From positions 238,147-302,146 of the forward strand of contig NZ_JONW01000012.1 of the NCBI RefSeq assembly GCF_000712075.1: a stretch of DNA of 64,000 nucleotides, written 5' to 3'. The position numbers and the translations under genes are program-made. This document shows positions 1 through 8,584 of this stretch, in pieces. Each line of letters starts with the position of its first letter. Positions within the stretch are counted from its first letter, which is position 1. The notes beneath the pieces are model-generated. The model ran no database searches, was not told the DNA's origin, and saw only the letters and a list, made by a program, of their open reading frames with translations. Source of the DNA: Caulobacter sp. UNC358MFTsu5.1 (GTDB taxonomy: Bacteria > Pseudomonadota > Alphaproteobacteria > Caulobacterales > Caulobacteraceae).

Positions 1-2343
1 CGTCGGGATGGCCGGGTTGCTGTAGCCCGAGGTGCCGTTGCCCAGGCCCTGGGCGTAGCGCTTGTCGAACAGGTTGTTGGCGAAGGCGGTCAGCTTGTAC
101 TTGCCGTCGCGATCGGCGATCCCGACGTTCAGGTCCGTGATGCTGTAGGCCTTCTGGATCGTGCGCGGATCCTGGCTGAGCGAGAAGTTGATGTCGTCCT
201 GCCAGCGGACGTTGGCGCCGATGAAGCCCTTGAACGGCACGCTGTCGGGGAAGTCGATGTCGTACTGGCCGCCGATGCTGAACTTGTACTTGGGCACGTT
301 GTTCAGATGCGCGCCGTGCAGGTTCTGCTGGCGGCCGCTGACGGTCTGCGGCTTGCCGGCCACGATGGGCTGGAGCTGGGTGTAGCAGGTACCGGGCGCA
401 CCCACCTGGCCGACGGGCAGCGGCGAGCCGGCCAGGGTCGGCTGGCCCGAATAGCAGGGCCCGTTCGGGAAATCGACGACCGTGGCGTCGGTGTAGGCGA
501 AGGCGCCGTTCAGGCGGAAGTTCGAGGTGATCCGCGCCACGGCGTCCAGCTCCAGGCCCTGGGTGCGCAGGTGGCCGATGCTGTTGAGGAAGGTCAGGAA
601 CGTGCCGTCGGGCAGGAACGAGGTCACCGAGGTCTGGAAGCCGCGATAGTCGGCCTTGAACAGGGTGGCGTTGAAGTAGACGCGGCGGTCCAGCAGGCTG
701 CTCTTGAAGCCCAGCTCGTAATTCTTGGCCGTCTCGGGCGGCACCGGCATGTTCGCCGCGATCTTGGCGTCGAAGGTGCTGACCAGGTCATAGGCCTGGC
801 CCTTGTAGCCCGTCGAATAGGTCGCGAAGGTCATGATGTCCGGCGTGACCTTGTACTGGACGCCGATCTTGCCGGTCACGGCGTCGTCCTGGTCGGACTG
901 GCCGAAATACTGATGGGTGGTGGCCGCGCCGGGCGTGGTGCTGGCGAAGATCGTCTTGTCGAAGTTGTAGCTGATCTTCTGGCGGTTCAGGCGCGCGCCG
1001 CCGGTCAGGCTGAGCTTGTCGGTGATGTCGTAGGTGGCGTTGGCGTAGGCCGAGTAGTTCTCGTTGGTGCTTTCGGCCAGGTAGCGGGCCAGCTGCAGCA
1101 CCGGGCCGCGGTCCAGGAACCGGTCCAGGTCGTTCTTGGCGTACCACAGGCCGGCCACGTAGCGCAGCGGGCCGCTGCCCGGCGAGGTCAGGCGGAACTC
1201 CTGCGTCCAGGACGAGGCGTGGAAGTAGCCGTTGATCACCGCGCCGCTGTTGATGCCCGAGGGGCTGGCGACCGGGAAGCCCAGCAGGAACGGCTGGTCG
1301 GTGCCGTCGATGTCCTGGAAGTCGCGCATCTTCCAACGGTCGTGCGAGGTGATCGACGAGAAGGTGTGGCCCTTCAGGATCGAACCCTCGCCGAAGTCGT
1401 AGTCCATGCGGGCGGTCGTGCCGAACACCTCGGAATTGCCGCCGCCGATGCGGTCGTCGGCCCGGATGAAGTGGTTGTTCTTGTCGATGGTGATGCCGCG
1501 CAGGGTCAGGGTCGCCGGGAAGGCCGGCTCGCCCTGGTAATTGAGGCCCGGCGTCAGCTCGGTGATCGCGCTGGCGCAGCAGCTGGAGACGTTGTGGTTG
1601 AAGCGCGGGGCCAGGCTGAACTTGAGGTTCTCGGTCGGGGTCCACTCGACCTTCGCCGTGACGGTCAGGCCCGAGCTGCCGTTGACGTTCTTGCCGGTGG
1701 TCAGGTTCTTGAGGTTGCCGTCGTAGTCGCTCTTGGACACCGTCAGGCGGGCCCGCACGGTGTCGCTGACCGGTCCGGTGACCGTGAAGCCCAGGCGCTT
1801 TTCACCGTCGTCGGTGGTCAGGGCCATGGCCTTGCCGCCGAAGGTGCTGGAGGGTGCGGCGGTGACGATGTTCAGCACGCCGGCGATGGCGCTCTTGCCG
1901 AACAGGGTCGACTGCGGGCCGCGCAGCACTTCCACCCGCTCGACGTCGATCAGGTCCTTGAAGGCCGCGGCCTGGAAGCCGATCGGTACGTCGTCGATGA
2001 CCACCGCGACATCGGACTCGACGGCGATGCCGTTCGAGAAGGTGCCGATGCCGCGCATCTTGATGCTGAAGTTGCCGGGCTGGCTGCCGTAGTCGATCGA
2101 GATGGCCGGCGACAGCTTCACCACGTCGCCCAGCTCGCGGACGTTGTTGCGGTCGATGACGTCCTGGGTCAGGGCGGTCACCGACACTGGCACGTCCTGC
2201 AGGCGCTCGGCGCGCTTGGTCGAGGTGACGATGATCTCTTCCAGCTGGACCGACGGATCGGACTGGGCCTGGGCGACGCCCGCGCCCGCCACTACGGCGA
2301 ACATGGCGGTCGACGCCAACAGGGCGCGTTGAATGGTTCTCAT
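1..2343 (-). CDS. TonB-dependent receptor (C-terminus cut by window edge)
   Basis: Outer-membrane beta-barrel receptor that imports a substrate using TonB/ExbBD energy. The first 781 codons are visible. A signal peptide (about residues 1-26, ending AGVAQAQ) is followed by a TonB-box-like EEIIVTSTKRAERLQDVPVS stretch and a plug domain containing DVERVEVLRGPQSTLFGKSA, then barrel strands rich in aromatic ends. The last visible residues (NLFDKRYAQG) are typical of the final strands, so probably only a few dozen residues are missing. It is divergent from kduI and shares a promoter region carrying two operator copies, so it is probably the importer for oligogalacturonides used by the neighbouring enzymes. 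The substrate is inferred from context only. Confidence 0.95.
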   Translation of the reverse strand, partial: MRTIQRALLASTAMFAVVAGAGVAQAQSDPSVQLEEIIVTSTKRAERLQDVPVSVTALTQDVIDRNNVRELGDVVKLSPAISIDYGSQPGNFSIKMRGIGTFSNGIAVESDVAVVIDDVPIGFQAAAFKDLIDVERVEVLRGPQSTLFGKSAIAGVLNIVTAAPSSTFGGKAMALTTDDGEKRLGFTVTGPVSDTVRARLTVSKSDYDGNLKNLTTGKNVNGSSGLTVTAKVEWTPTENLKFSLAPRFNHNVSSCCASAITELTPGLNYQGEPAFPATLTLRGITIDKNNHFIRADDRIGGGNSEVFGTTARMDYDFGEGSILKGHTFSSITSHDRWKMRDFQDIDGTDQPFLLGFPVASPSGINSGAVINGYFHASSWTQEFRLTSPGSGPLRYVAGLWYAKNDLDRFLDRGPVLQLARYLAESTNENYSAYANATYDITDKLSLTGGARLNRQKISYNFDKTIFASTTPGAATTHQYFGQSDQDDAVTGKIGVQYKVTPDIMTFATYSTGYKGQAYDLVSTFDAKIAANMPVPPETAKNYELGFKSSLLDRRVYFNATLFKADYRGFQTSVTSFLPDGTFLTFLNSIGHLRTQGLELDAVARITSNFRLNGAFAYTDATVVDFPNGPCYSGQPTLAGSPLPVGQVGAPGTCYTQLQPIVAGKPQTVSGRQQNLHGAHLNNVPKYKFSIGGQYDIDFPDSVPFKGFIGANVRWQDDINFSLSQDPRTIQKAYSITDLNVGIADRDGKYKLTAFANNLFDKRYAQGLGNGTSGYSNPAIPT

Positions 2344-2407
2344 GGTCTCTCCCCTCGCTTCCTCGCCTGCGCCCAGCCAGTTCATCCGGTCAATTATGAG
2401 CGCTCAA

Positions 2408-2422
2408 TTTGGTAAGGCCAAA
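2408..2422. promoter_or_regulatory. Operator copy 1, TTTGG-N5-CCAAA
   Basis: Palindrome with five-base arms TTTGG and CCAAA around TAAGG, placed just downstream of the predicted minus-strand promoter of the TonB receptor. A half-site TTGGTCA follows at 2431-2437. The shape resembles operators of FadR-type GntR regulators of hexuronate genes (UxuR/ExuR sites are TTGGT...ACCAA). A regulator of that type is encoded at 4785. Confidence 0.55.
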
Positions 2423-2589
2423 ATGAGCCATTGGTCAGGTAAATTGTCAAGTAACTCGTGACATCGTTGTCATTTCGCCATAAGCTACTGAAAATGCGAG
2501 ACCTTATCCGCCTCCGCCCGCCTGGCAGCACCAGCACCTTTGCGTGTGGCTGTGGAATATGGTCATTTAGCCTTGCGGCCGAGCGGCAA

Positions 2590-2604
2590 ATTGGTAATGC
2601 CAGA
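2590..2604. promoter_or_regulatory. Operator copy 2, ATTGG-N5-CCAGA
   Basis: Second copy of the same motif (12 of 15 positions identical to copy 1), on the kduI side of the divergent region and again followed by a TTGGTCA half-site (2605-2611). It lies about 80 bases upstream of the kduI start, where bound repressor could block the rightward operon. Binding by the local GntR protein is inferred. Confidence 0.5.
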
Positions 2605-2681
2605 TTGGTCACAAGGATTGAGGGGCGAATGATCCGCACACCACCGCAGGCGACGGCCGGCCACCAGGCGAAGCGCGCCCG

Positions 2682-3524
2682 ATGAGCTCACCCGGCATGA
2701 AGCTGCGCCCCAGCACCGACCGCGAAGGCCTGCGCCGGATGACCGCCGAGGACATCCGCGACACCTTCGTGATCAGCGACCTGTTCCAGCCCGGCCAGGT
2801 GTCGATGACCTATGTCGAAGTCGATCGCGCCGTGGTGGGCTCGGCCGCCCCGCTGACCGCCCCCCTGCCCCTCCCTACCGATCGGCGCCTGGCCTCGAGC
2901 TACTTCTGCGAGCGTCGCGAACTGGGCGTGATCAACATCGGCGGCCCCGGCCGGGTCGAGCTGGACGGCGCGCGCCACGATCTGGACAACCTGGACAGCC
3001 TGTATGTCGGTCGCGGCGTCCAGGCCGTGACCTTCGCCAGCGCTTCGGTCGACGCCCCGGCCAAGTTCTACTTCGTCAGCTACCCGGCCCACGCCGCCCA
3101 CCCCAGCACGGTGGTGCGCAAGGCCGAGGCGCGGGCGATCCAGGCGGGCGACCAGAAGACCGCCAACCGCCGGGTCATCCGCCAGAGCATCCGCCCCGGC
3201 CTCGTCGAGACGTGCCAGCTGGTCATGGGCTTCACCGAGCTGGAGCCCGGCAACGTGTGGAACACCATGCCGCCGCACACCCACGGCCGGCGCAGCGAGA
3301 TCTACATGTATTTCGACGCCGCCCCCGCCCGGGTGATGCACATCATGGGCGAGCCGACCAATCCCAGGACGGTGTTCATGGACGACGGCGAGGCGGTGTT
3401 CTCGCCCAGCTGGTCGATGCACAGCGGCGTGGGCACGGCCGCCTACCGCTTCGTCTGGTCGATGGGCGGCGAGAACCTGGACTTCGACGACATGGACCAC
3501 CTGACCCTGGCCGACCTGCGCTAG
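2682..3524 (+). CDS. kduI: 5-dehydro-4-deoxy-D-glucuronate isomerase
   Basis: Cytoplasmic zinc enzyme of pectin catabolism that converts 5-keto-4-deoxyuronate (DKI) to 2,5-diketo-3-deoxygluconate. The 280 residues match the family length of about 278. Diagnostic stretches are ERRELGVINIGGPG (77-90), ETCQLVMGFTELEPGNVWNT, MPPHTHGRRSEIYMYF and SPSWSMHSGVG. The four metal ligands appear as His199, His201, Glu206 and His247. The ATG at 2682 was kept; an in-frame ATG at 2697 is an alternative. It is first in a rightward operon with a GH105 hydrolase, a GntR regulator and a DUF4861 protein. The next enzyme, KduD, is not in the window. Confidence 0.96.
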   Translation: MSSPGMKLRPSTDREGLRRMTAEDIRDTFVISDLFQPGQVSMTYVEVDRAVVGSAAPLTAPLPLPTDRRLASSYFCERRELGVINIGGPGRVELDGARHDLDNLDSLYVGRGVQAVTFASASVDAPAKFYFVSYPAHAAHPSTVVRKAEARAIQAGDQKTANRRVIRQSIRPGLVETCQLVMGFTELEPGNVWNTMPPHTHGRRSEIYMYFDAAPARVMHIMGEPTNPRTVFMDDGEAVFSPSWSMHSGVGTAAYRFVWSMGGENLDFDDMDHLTLADLR

Positions 3525-3571
3525 GGCGCGGACGGCCCCGACAAGAACAAGAACGATTGGGAGACGAGACG

Positions 3572-4759
3572 ATGCTGCGACGCCTGACGGGAGTTCTTCT
3601 GGCGACGGCCGCCCTGATGGGACCGATGCAGGCCTGCGCGGCGACGCCCGCCAAGCCCGCCGCCGCCGCGAAGGCTCCGGCCAACGCAGCGGTCCTCGCC
3701 GCCGGCGCCCATGTGGCCGACTGGCAGCTGGCCCACATGGACAACTTCGACTACGTCCCCGCCTCGCAGTTCCGGCGCGACACCGAGGCGCCGCGCGACT
3801 GGATCCAGGCCGCGTTCTACATCGGCCTGACCGCCTTCGCCGACGCCCAGAACGACCCCAAGTACGCCGCCGCCATCGTCGCCCATGGCGAGAAGGAAGG
3901 CTGGGGCTTCGACAAGCGACCGCGCCACGCCGACGCCGACGCCACCAGCGCGGTGTGGATCTGGTCGGCCGCCCGCACCCATGACGCGGCCAAGCTGGCC
4001 CCGACCCGCGCCCGGTTCGACGCCGTCCTGGCCGATCCCTCGCATGTCGACCTGGGCTTCGAGGCCAAGCCGCCGCAGGGCGGAGATCCCTACTGCCAGG
4101 CCCGCTGGTGCTGGAGCGACGCCATCTTCATGGCCCCGCCCGCCTGGATCGCCCTGACCAAGGAAACCAAGGACCCGCGCTACCTGGCCCACGCCGACAG
4201 CGAGTTCTGGGCGACCACCGACCTGCTCTACGACCAGACCGACCACCTCTATTTCCGCGACAGCCGCTTCATCGCCAAGCGCAGCGACGCCGGCGCCAAG
4301 ATCTTCTGGGGCCGCGGCAACGGCTGGGCCTTCGCCGGGATCGCCCGCATCCTGCAGGACCTGCCCAAGGACCATCCCAGCCGGCCGCGCTACGAGGCGC
4401 TGTTCAAACAGATGGCCGCCAAGATCGTCACCCTGCAGGGCGACCAGGGCTACTGGCCGGTGTCGCTGCTGGAGCCGCAGAGGACGCCCGAGACCAGCGG
4501 CACCGGCTTCTTCGTCTACGGCCTGGCCTGGGGCGTGAACCACGGCCTGCTGCCGGCCGCCCAGTATCGTCCGGCGGTCGACAAGGGCTGGACCGCCCTG
4601 ACCGCCGCGGTCGAGCCGGACGGCAAGCTGGGCTGGGTGCAGCGCGTGGGCGCCGCGCCCGACCAGGTGGGGCCGGACGACACCCAGCTGTACGGCGTCG
4701 GCGCGTTCCTGCTGGCCGCCAGCGAGGTGTCGAGACTGCCCGTCTCGGCCAAGCCTTGA
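3572..4759 (+). CDS. GH105 (GH88-like) unsaturated uronyl hydrolase, secreted
   Basis: Predicted hydrolase of the delta-4,5 unsaturated galacturonyl residue left by pectate or rhamnogalacturonan lyases (YteR/YesR type). The 395-residue protein starts with a signal peptide (1-24, ending ACAA), so it acts in the periplasm. The (alpha/alpha)6 barrel motifs are present: RHADADATS (118-126), the catalytic-acid segment WCWSDAIFMAPP with Asp183, and WGRGNGWAFAG (246-256). The start was placed at ATG 3572 because it gives a clean signal peptide and follows GGGAGACGAG; longer in-frame extensions overlap kduI. It supplies the monomer that KduI then isomerises. Confidence 0.9.
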   Translation: MLRRLTGVLLATAALMGPMQACAATPAKPAAAAKAPANAAVLAAGAHVADWQLAHMDNFDYVPASQFRRDTEAPRDWIQAAFYIGLTAFADAQNDPKYAAAIVAHGEKEGWGFDKRPRHADADATSAVWIWSAARTHDAAKLAPTRARFDAVLADPSHVDLGFEAKPPQGGDPYCQARWCWSDAIFMAPPAWIALTKETKDPRYLAHADSEFWATTDLLYDQTDHLYFRDSRFIAKRSDAGAKIFWGRGNGWAFAGIARILQDLPKDHPSRPRYEALFKQMAAKIVTLQGDQGYWPVSLLEPQRTPETSGTGFFVYGLAWGVNHGLLPAAQYRPAVDKGWTALTAAVEPDGKLGWVQRVGAAPDQVGPDDTQLYGVGAFLLAASEVSRLPVSAKP

Positions 4760-4784
4760 CGCCGTCGCCCCGCCGCCCGCTAGG

Positions 4785-5555
4785 ATGATCGACATGACCA
4801 CCGGCGCCCAAGACCCCCAGAAGCTGTATCAGCAGATCGCCCGCGCGATCGCCACGTCCATCAACGACGGCCGCTACGGACCGGGCGACAAGCTGCCCTC
4901 CGAGCGCGAACTGGCCGATGACTTCGGCGTGAGTCGTCCGACCATTCGCGACGCGATGATCGCCCTGGAGTTCCAGGGCCTGGTCGAGGCGCGCCAGGGG
5001 TCGGGCGTCTATGTCAACGCCGTCGCGGCGCCGGGCGTGGACGATCCGGCCGAGGTCGAGGTCGGGGCCCTGGAGCTGACCGAGGCGCGGCGGCTGTTCG
5101 AGGGCGAGGCCTGCGCCCTGTCGGCCGCCACCGTCACCGACGAGAACCTGGCCCATCTGGACCAGATCGTCGGCCAAATGGCCCGCAGCTTCGCGCCCGA
5201 CGAGGTCGAGCGGCTGGAGCAGGAATTCCACCTGGCCATCGCCCGCGCCACCGGCAACGCCGCCATCGAGGCCGGGGTCGAGGACCTGTGGACCCTGCGC
5301 CTGCAGTCGCCCGGCTGCGTGGCCATGCTGCGACGGGCCCGCGCCCACGGCGGCGGCGACTTCGTCGAGGAGCACCGCCAGATCATCGCCGCCCTGCGCC
5401 AGCGCGATCCCAAGGCGGCCCGCCAGGCGATCCACGTCCATCTGGCCCAGGTGATCGACGACCTGCTGGCCGTGACCGAGCTGGACGCCCTCCAGCAGAC
5501 CCGCCAGAAAATGGCCGAGCAGCGACGCGAGCTGGCTCGGCGCACCGAAATCTAG
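4785..5555 (+). CDS. GntR family regulator, FadR/FCD subfamily
   Basis: DNA-binding regulator of 256 residues. An N-terminal winged helix-turn-helix (about 11-78, SERELADDFGVSRPTIRDAM and a QGSGVYV wing) is followed by a helical FCD ligand domain with candidate metal ligands in EFH (His149), EEH (His197) and HVH (His217/219). Members of this subfamily near uronate genes (UxuR, ExuR) sense hexuronates. It lies inside the kduI operon, 25 bases after the GH105 gene, and two palindromes upstream of kduI fit its family's operators, so autoregulation and control of the locus are likely. Start is ATG 4785, or ATG 4794. Confidence 0.9.
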   Translation: MIDMTTGAQDPQKLYQQIARAIATSINDGRYGPGDKLPSERELADDFGVSRPTIRDAMIALEFQGLVEARQGSGVYVNAVAAPGVDDPAEVEVGALELTEARRLFEGEACALSAATVTDENLAHLDQIVGQMARSFAPDEVERLEQEFHLAIARATGNAAIEAGVEDLWTLRLQSPGCVAMLRRARAHGGGDFVEEHRQIIAALRQRDPKAARQAIHVHLAQVIDDLLAVTELDALQQTRQKMAEQRRELARRTEI

Positions 5556-5567
5556 AGCGAGCGCCCC

Positions 5568-6530
5568 ATGTCCAAGCTGATGCTGTCCCTCGCGGTCGCC
5601 GCGAGCCTGTCCCTGCCCGCCCTGGCCTGCGCCCAGGCCCAGCCCGCCCCTCCAGCAGGGGGAGGCCTGCCCCCGCTGGTCGAGCCGGTGCTGACCAAGC
5701 CCGACGCCGAGGGCCAGAAGCCCCGCGCGATCGTCGCCTACGCGCCCTATCGCTTCGACGACATCCTCTGGGAGAACGACCGCACCGCCCACCGCATCTA
5801 CGGCCCCGCGCTGGAGGCGGCCGAGCCGCCCTCGACTTCGGGCATCGACGCCTGGGGCAAGCTGGTGCGCTGGCCGTTCATGGAGCGCCAGCTGAAGACG
5901 GGCAAGCAGCACGACTTCCACGGCGAAGGGATGGACTTCTACGACGTCAACACCTTCCGCGGCGCGGGCGGGCTGGGCGTCTGGCAGGACAACAAGCTGT
6001 GGACCTCGCGCAACTGGAAGTCCTACGAGATCCTCAAGACCGGCGGCGACGTGGCCTCGTTCAAGATCGACTACGCCCCCTGGCCGGTCGATGTGGACCG
6101 CAAGGTCTGGGAGACCCGCACCTTCACCCTGCCCCTGGGCACCAACTTCACGCGGATGGTCTCGACCATCAGCTCCGACAAGCCGGGCCCGCTGATCGTC
6201 GGCATCGGCATCAGCAAGCGCAAGGCCACCCATCAGGGCGCGGGCGGGGTGTTCACCAAGGACGCGCTGGGCGCCGGGCGCGTGTCGTACTGGGAACCCA
6301 CCGATCCGGTGAAGGGCACCATGGGCATCGCCCTGATGGTCGATCCCAAGGCCCTGGTCGAGGTGCGCCAGGACGCCGACAACTACATCGTCCTGGTCAA
6401 GGTCGAGCCCGGCAAGCCGTTCGTCTACTACATGGGCGCGGCCTGGGACAAAGGCCTGGATTTCCACGACCGGGCGGGTTGGGAAGCCTATGTGAAGGCC
6501 CAGACGCCGGATTTCGATCCGACGCACTGA
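5568..6530 (+). CDS. DUF4861 family secreted protein
   Basis: A 320-residue protein with a signal peptide (1-23, ending ALACAQA). The conserved region around 61-80 (DDILWENDRTAHRIYGPALE) and the later WDKGLDFHDRAGWEAYV tail fit DUF4861, a family of unknown activity found in pectin-utilisation loci of Bacteroidota and Proteobacteria. It is the last gene of the kduI-GH105-gntR operon, 12 bases after the regulator. A role on unsaturated or modified uronides in the periplasm is inferred from position only; no catalytic residues can be assigned by eye. Confidence 0.75.
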   Translation: MSKLMLSLAVAASLSLPALACAQAQPAPPAGGGLPPLVEPVLTKPDAEGQKPRAIVAYAPYRFDDILWENDRTAHRIYGPALEAAEPPSTSGIDAWGKLVRWPFMERQLKTGKQHDFHGEGMDFYDVNTFRGAGGLGVWQDNKLWTSRNWKSYEILKTGGDVASFKIDYAPWPVDVDRKVWETRTFTLPLGTNFTRMVSTISSDKPGPLIVGIGISKRKATHQGAGGVFTKDALGAGRVSYWEPTDPVKGTMGIALMVDPKALVEVRQDADNYIVLVKVEPGKPFVYYMGAAWDKGLDFHDRAGWEAYVKAQTPDFDPTH

Positions 6531-6541
6531 AGCTTGGGCGT

Positions 6542-6563
6542 CCAGCCGTCGAAAGGCGGCTGG
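6542..6563 (+). terminator. Hairpin after the pectin operon
   Basis: Perfect seven-base stem CCAGCCG / CGGCTGG with an eight-base loop, 11 bases after the DUF4861 stop codon. No T-run follows, so it is a weak intrinsic terminator at best. Confidence 0.35.
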
Positions 6564-6625
6564 CGCGCGCGCCGAGCCTTTGCTAGACAACCCTCCCTTC
6601 GCCGACCTCCGGGCCGGACCGAAGC

Positions 6626-6710
6626 GCGGGCGTGGTGAAACTGGTAGACGCGCCGGACTCAAAATCCGGTTCCGAAAGGAGTGTCGGTTCGACCCCGACC
6701 GCCCGCACCA
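6626..6710 (+). tRNA. tRNA-Leu (anticodon CAA)
   Basis: 85-base tRNA with encoded CCA. The acceptor stem pairs GCGGGCG with CGCCCGC, followed by discriminator A and CCA. The D-arm carries GGTAGAC. The anticodon loop CTCAAAA in a CCGGA/TCCGG stem gives CAA, reading UUG. An extended variable arm and a T-arm GTCGG-TTCGACC-CCGAC complete a class II leucine tRNA. No integrase or duplicated 3' end is seen nearby. Confidence 0.96.
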
Positions 6711-6758
6711 TACTCTTCCGACAATCCGATCGAGACGGGACGTCCCCGCCGGCGCCGC

Positions 6759-7280
6759 CTATTCGGCGCGCGCGGAGTTGGCCACGATGTCCGCCCCGTA
6801 GAGCGTGCCGGCGGCGGATTCCAGCTGGCCCAGCAGGCGTTTCAGCGTGGTCACCTCGCTGGGCTGCAGGCCGGCCAGCAGCGCCGCTTCGTAGGCGCGG
6901 GCCAGGGGCACGATCTCGGCGAACAGGCGGCGGCCGGCGGCGGTGAGCTCAAGGCTGTGCGAACGCCGGTCCACGCGGTTGCTGATCCGCACGGCCAGGC
7001 GGCGCTCGACCAGGTCCTGGGCGGCGCGGCTGACGCGCACCTTGTCCATGGCCGTGCGCACGACGGCCGCCTGCTGGGTCAGGGCGCCCTCGGCCAGCAC
7101 CGACATCAGCCGCCACTGCGGGATGCTGAGGCCGAAGCGGTCCTCGTAGGCGCGGGACACCAGGCGGGTGACCGCATTGGCGGCGACGACCAGCTGATAG
7201 GGCAGGTAATCGGCCAGCGAGACGTGGTCGGGCGCGCCTTCGGCGGGGAACTGAGTCATGGTTGAGACCGTCGCGGCCAT
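6759..7280 (-). CDS. MarR family transcriptional regulator
   Basis: 173-residue winged-helix regulator. After a variable N-terminus comes a dimerisation helix (LPYQLVVAANAVTRLVSRAYEDRFGL), the DNA-binding helices (QQAAVVRTAMDKVRVSRAAQ) and a wing (NRVDRRSHSLELTAAGR), then a C-terminal dimer helix. The start at 7280 is preceded by AAAGGAAG; ATG 7259 is an alternative. It stands alone, facing the tRNA, so its target cannot be named from context. Confidence 0.9.
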   Translation of the reverse strand: MAATVSTMTQFPAEGAPDHVSLADYLPYQLVVAANAVTRLVSRAYEDRFGLSIPQWRLMSVLAEGALTQQAAVVRTAMDKVRVSRAAQDLVERRLAVRISNRVDRRSHSLELTAAGRRLFAEIVPLARAYEAALLAGLQPSEVTTLKRLLGQLESAAGTLYGADIVANSARAE

Positions 7281-7479
7281 GGGCTTCCTTTCGTCCTCCT
7301 TACGCCCGCGACTCTGGCGGTCGCTCGCGTCGACAGGCCCCGATCTGGCGCGGCGCCACGGCCCCGCTCAATCACGGCCGGGTCGGAGGATGGGAAAGCC
7401 CGGTTTTCGCTCGCCGGTTGTGCAACCGGCCGCCAGGACGCACAGCGAAGGGGCGCCGGGCGAAGGTGGACCCGACTCG

Positions 7480-8265
7480 TCAGTGCTTCCCCGCGCCCTT
7501 GTCGTCCTCGAACGGCTCGGTCTGGGTCAGCGCCGCCTGGCAGCGTCGAAGTTCGTTGAGACAATCGCCCCGGCTCCAGAAATCGGAAAATTCCACAACA
7601 GCCATGCGGACTTGGCGAGAATAGTCCTTGTGGTCAAGCACCTTCGGCTCTTCGTCCTCGTGCTCGTCGTGTCCAGGACCGTGGTCGGGCTCGGGGCGGT
7701 GGCCGGTCAGCACCAGGGTCTGGCCGCCCAGGATCGTGACATTGGCCGCGGCCAGCTCCAGCTCGGTCTCCGACTTGTGGCCGTGGCCGCCGTGGCCGTC
7801 GTCGTGGCCATGGCCGTGGCCGTGCTTGTCGTCCTTCTTGCCCCCGTGCGCGCCGTGCGCGCCCTTGGGCTTGTCCTTGTCCTTCTCCTCGAGCGGCTCG
7901 CCCTTGAGCGCCTCGGTGATGCCCTTCAGCGCCTTGGCGGCTGGACCGCCGAAGGCCAGCACCGGACCGATCCGGCGCTGCACTTCCTCGACCAGCTCCT
8001 GGGCCTTGTAGAGCAGCTCGCCCGACGGGGCGCTGGTGGCCGCCACGCACTTGGCCTTGATCGCCTCGTGGATGGTCTTGGGCGCCTCGCGCCAGCGGTC
8101 GTCGCGCCCGCGTCCGCCGACGTGCTTGCCGATGAAATAGGTGAGGACGGCGACGGCCAGCACGACCAGGGCGATTCCCGCCAGCAGGGTGGGATCGAAG
8201 ATCGGAACCGGCGTATCGACGGGAAACTCTGACTGGTACACCGGACCCCCTCCAGCATCAGGCAA
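7480..8265 (-). CDS. Single-pass membrane protein with His-rich linker
   Basis: No family recognised. One membrane helix (about residues 25-48, TLLAGIALVVLAVAVLTYFI) is followed by a cytoplasmic domain, a lysine/aspartate-rich segment, and a histidine/glycine-rich stretch near 130-165 containing HGHGHGHDDGHGGHGH, then an acidic His-containing region and a final helix FSDFWSRGDCLNELRRCQAAL. The His cluster suggests binding of Zn, Ni or Cu. ATG 8265 gives 261 residues, but a GTG at 8241 has a much better Shine-Dalgarno (GGAGGGGG four bases upstream) and is probably the true start, giving 253 residues. Confidence 0.7.
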   Translation of the reverse strand: MPDAGGGPVYQSEFPVDTPVPIFDPTLLAGIALVVLAVAVLTYFIGKHVGGRGRDDRWREAPKTIHEAIKAKCVAATSAPSGELLYKAQELVEEVQRRIGPVLAFGGPAAKALKGITEALKGEPLEEKDKDKPKGAHGAHGGKKDDKHGHGHGHDDGHGGHGHKSETELELAAANVTILGGQTLVLTGHRPEPDHGPGHDEHEDEEPKVLDHKDYSRQVRMAVVEFSDFWSRGDCLNELRRCQAALTQTEPFEDDKGAGKH

Positions 8266-8314
8266 GCAAGAGTCACATGGTTAACGCATGATGGCCCAGC
8301 TTGCACGACCAAGG

Positions 8315-8584
8315 TTATCTGGGAGGCGCGGAAATCACGCCTCTAGCCCGGGCGCCCTGGTCGTAGCGGCTGGGGCCGCCATAGACGGCGACCTCGCACA
8401 GGATGTCGCCGCCCGGCTCGCCGGCCCACAGGTAATTGCGCTCGACCTCGACATTGCGCCCGGCCGGCGAGATGCCCTCGAAGGTGTCGCCCCAGGGAAT
8501 CACCTTGTTCAGGTCGCGCCAGGTCAGGGTCATGGCGCGGGAAAGCTCGTCCTGGGCCATGGATTCGAGGTCGGGGTCGCTCAT
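8315..8584 (-). CDS. Conserved hypothetical protein, 89 residues
   Basis: Family not recognised. A short soluble acidic protein beginning MSDPDLESMAQDELSRAMTL with WRDLNKVIPWGDTFEG and a C-terminal basic tail. ATG 8584 is preceded by GAAAGG. Codon use is like the neighbours. It is divergent from the DUF3606 gene with an 84-base gap, so the two could share a promoter region. Confidence 0.6.
   Translation of the reverse strand: MSDPDLESMAQDELSRAMTLTWRDLNKVIPWGDTFEGISPAGRNVEVERNYLWAGEPGGDILCEVAVYGGPSRYDQGARARGVISAPPR

Larger units (their letters stand above)
2344..2681. promoter_or_regulatory. Divergent promoter region of the TonB receptor and kduI
   Basis: No gene is seen in this 338-base gap. 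It is noticeably AT-richer than its surroundings. On the minus strand a perfect -35 hexamer TTGACA (2451-2446) lies upstream of the receptor start, with a weak -10 candidate CTCATT about 17 bases further on. Two similar palindromes (separate entries) sit just inside each transcription unit, the arrangement expected for repression of both directions by one regulator. Confidence 0.6.

Noticed and set aside
307..2415. A 702-codon open frame on the plus strand opposite the TonB receptor
   Set aside because: It is antisense to a clear receptor gene, has low-complexity Gly/Val/Ala/Arg composition, and no start site or family pattern. It results from the high GC content.
6626..7300. tRNA-Leu as an integration site of a mobile island
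   Set aside because: No integrase, no repeated tRNA 3' end, and flanking genes have the same composition.
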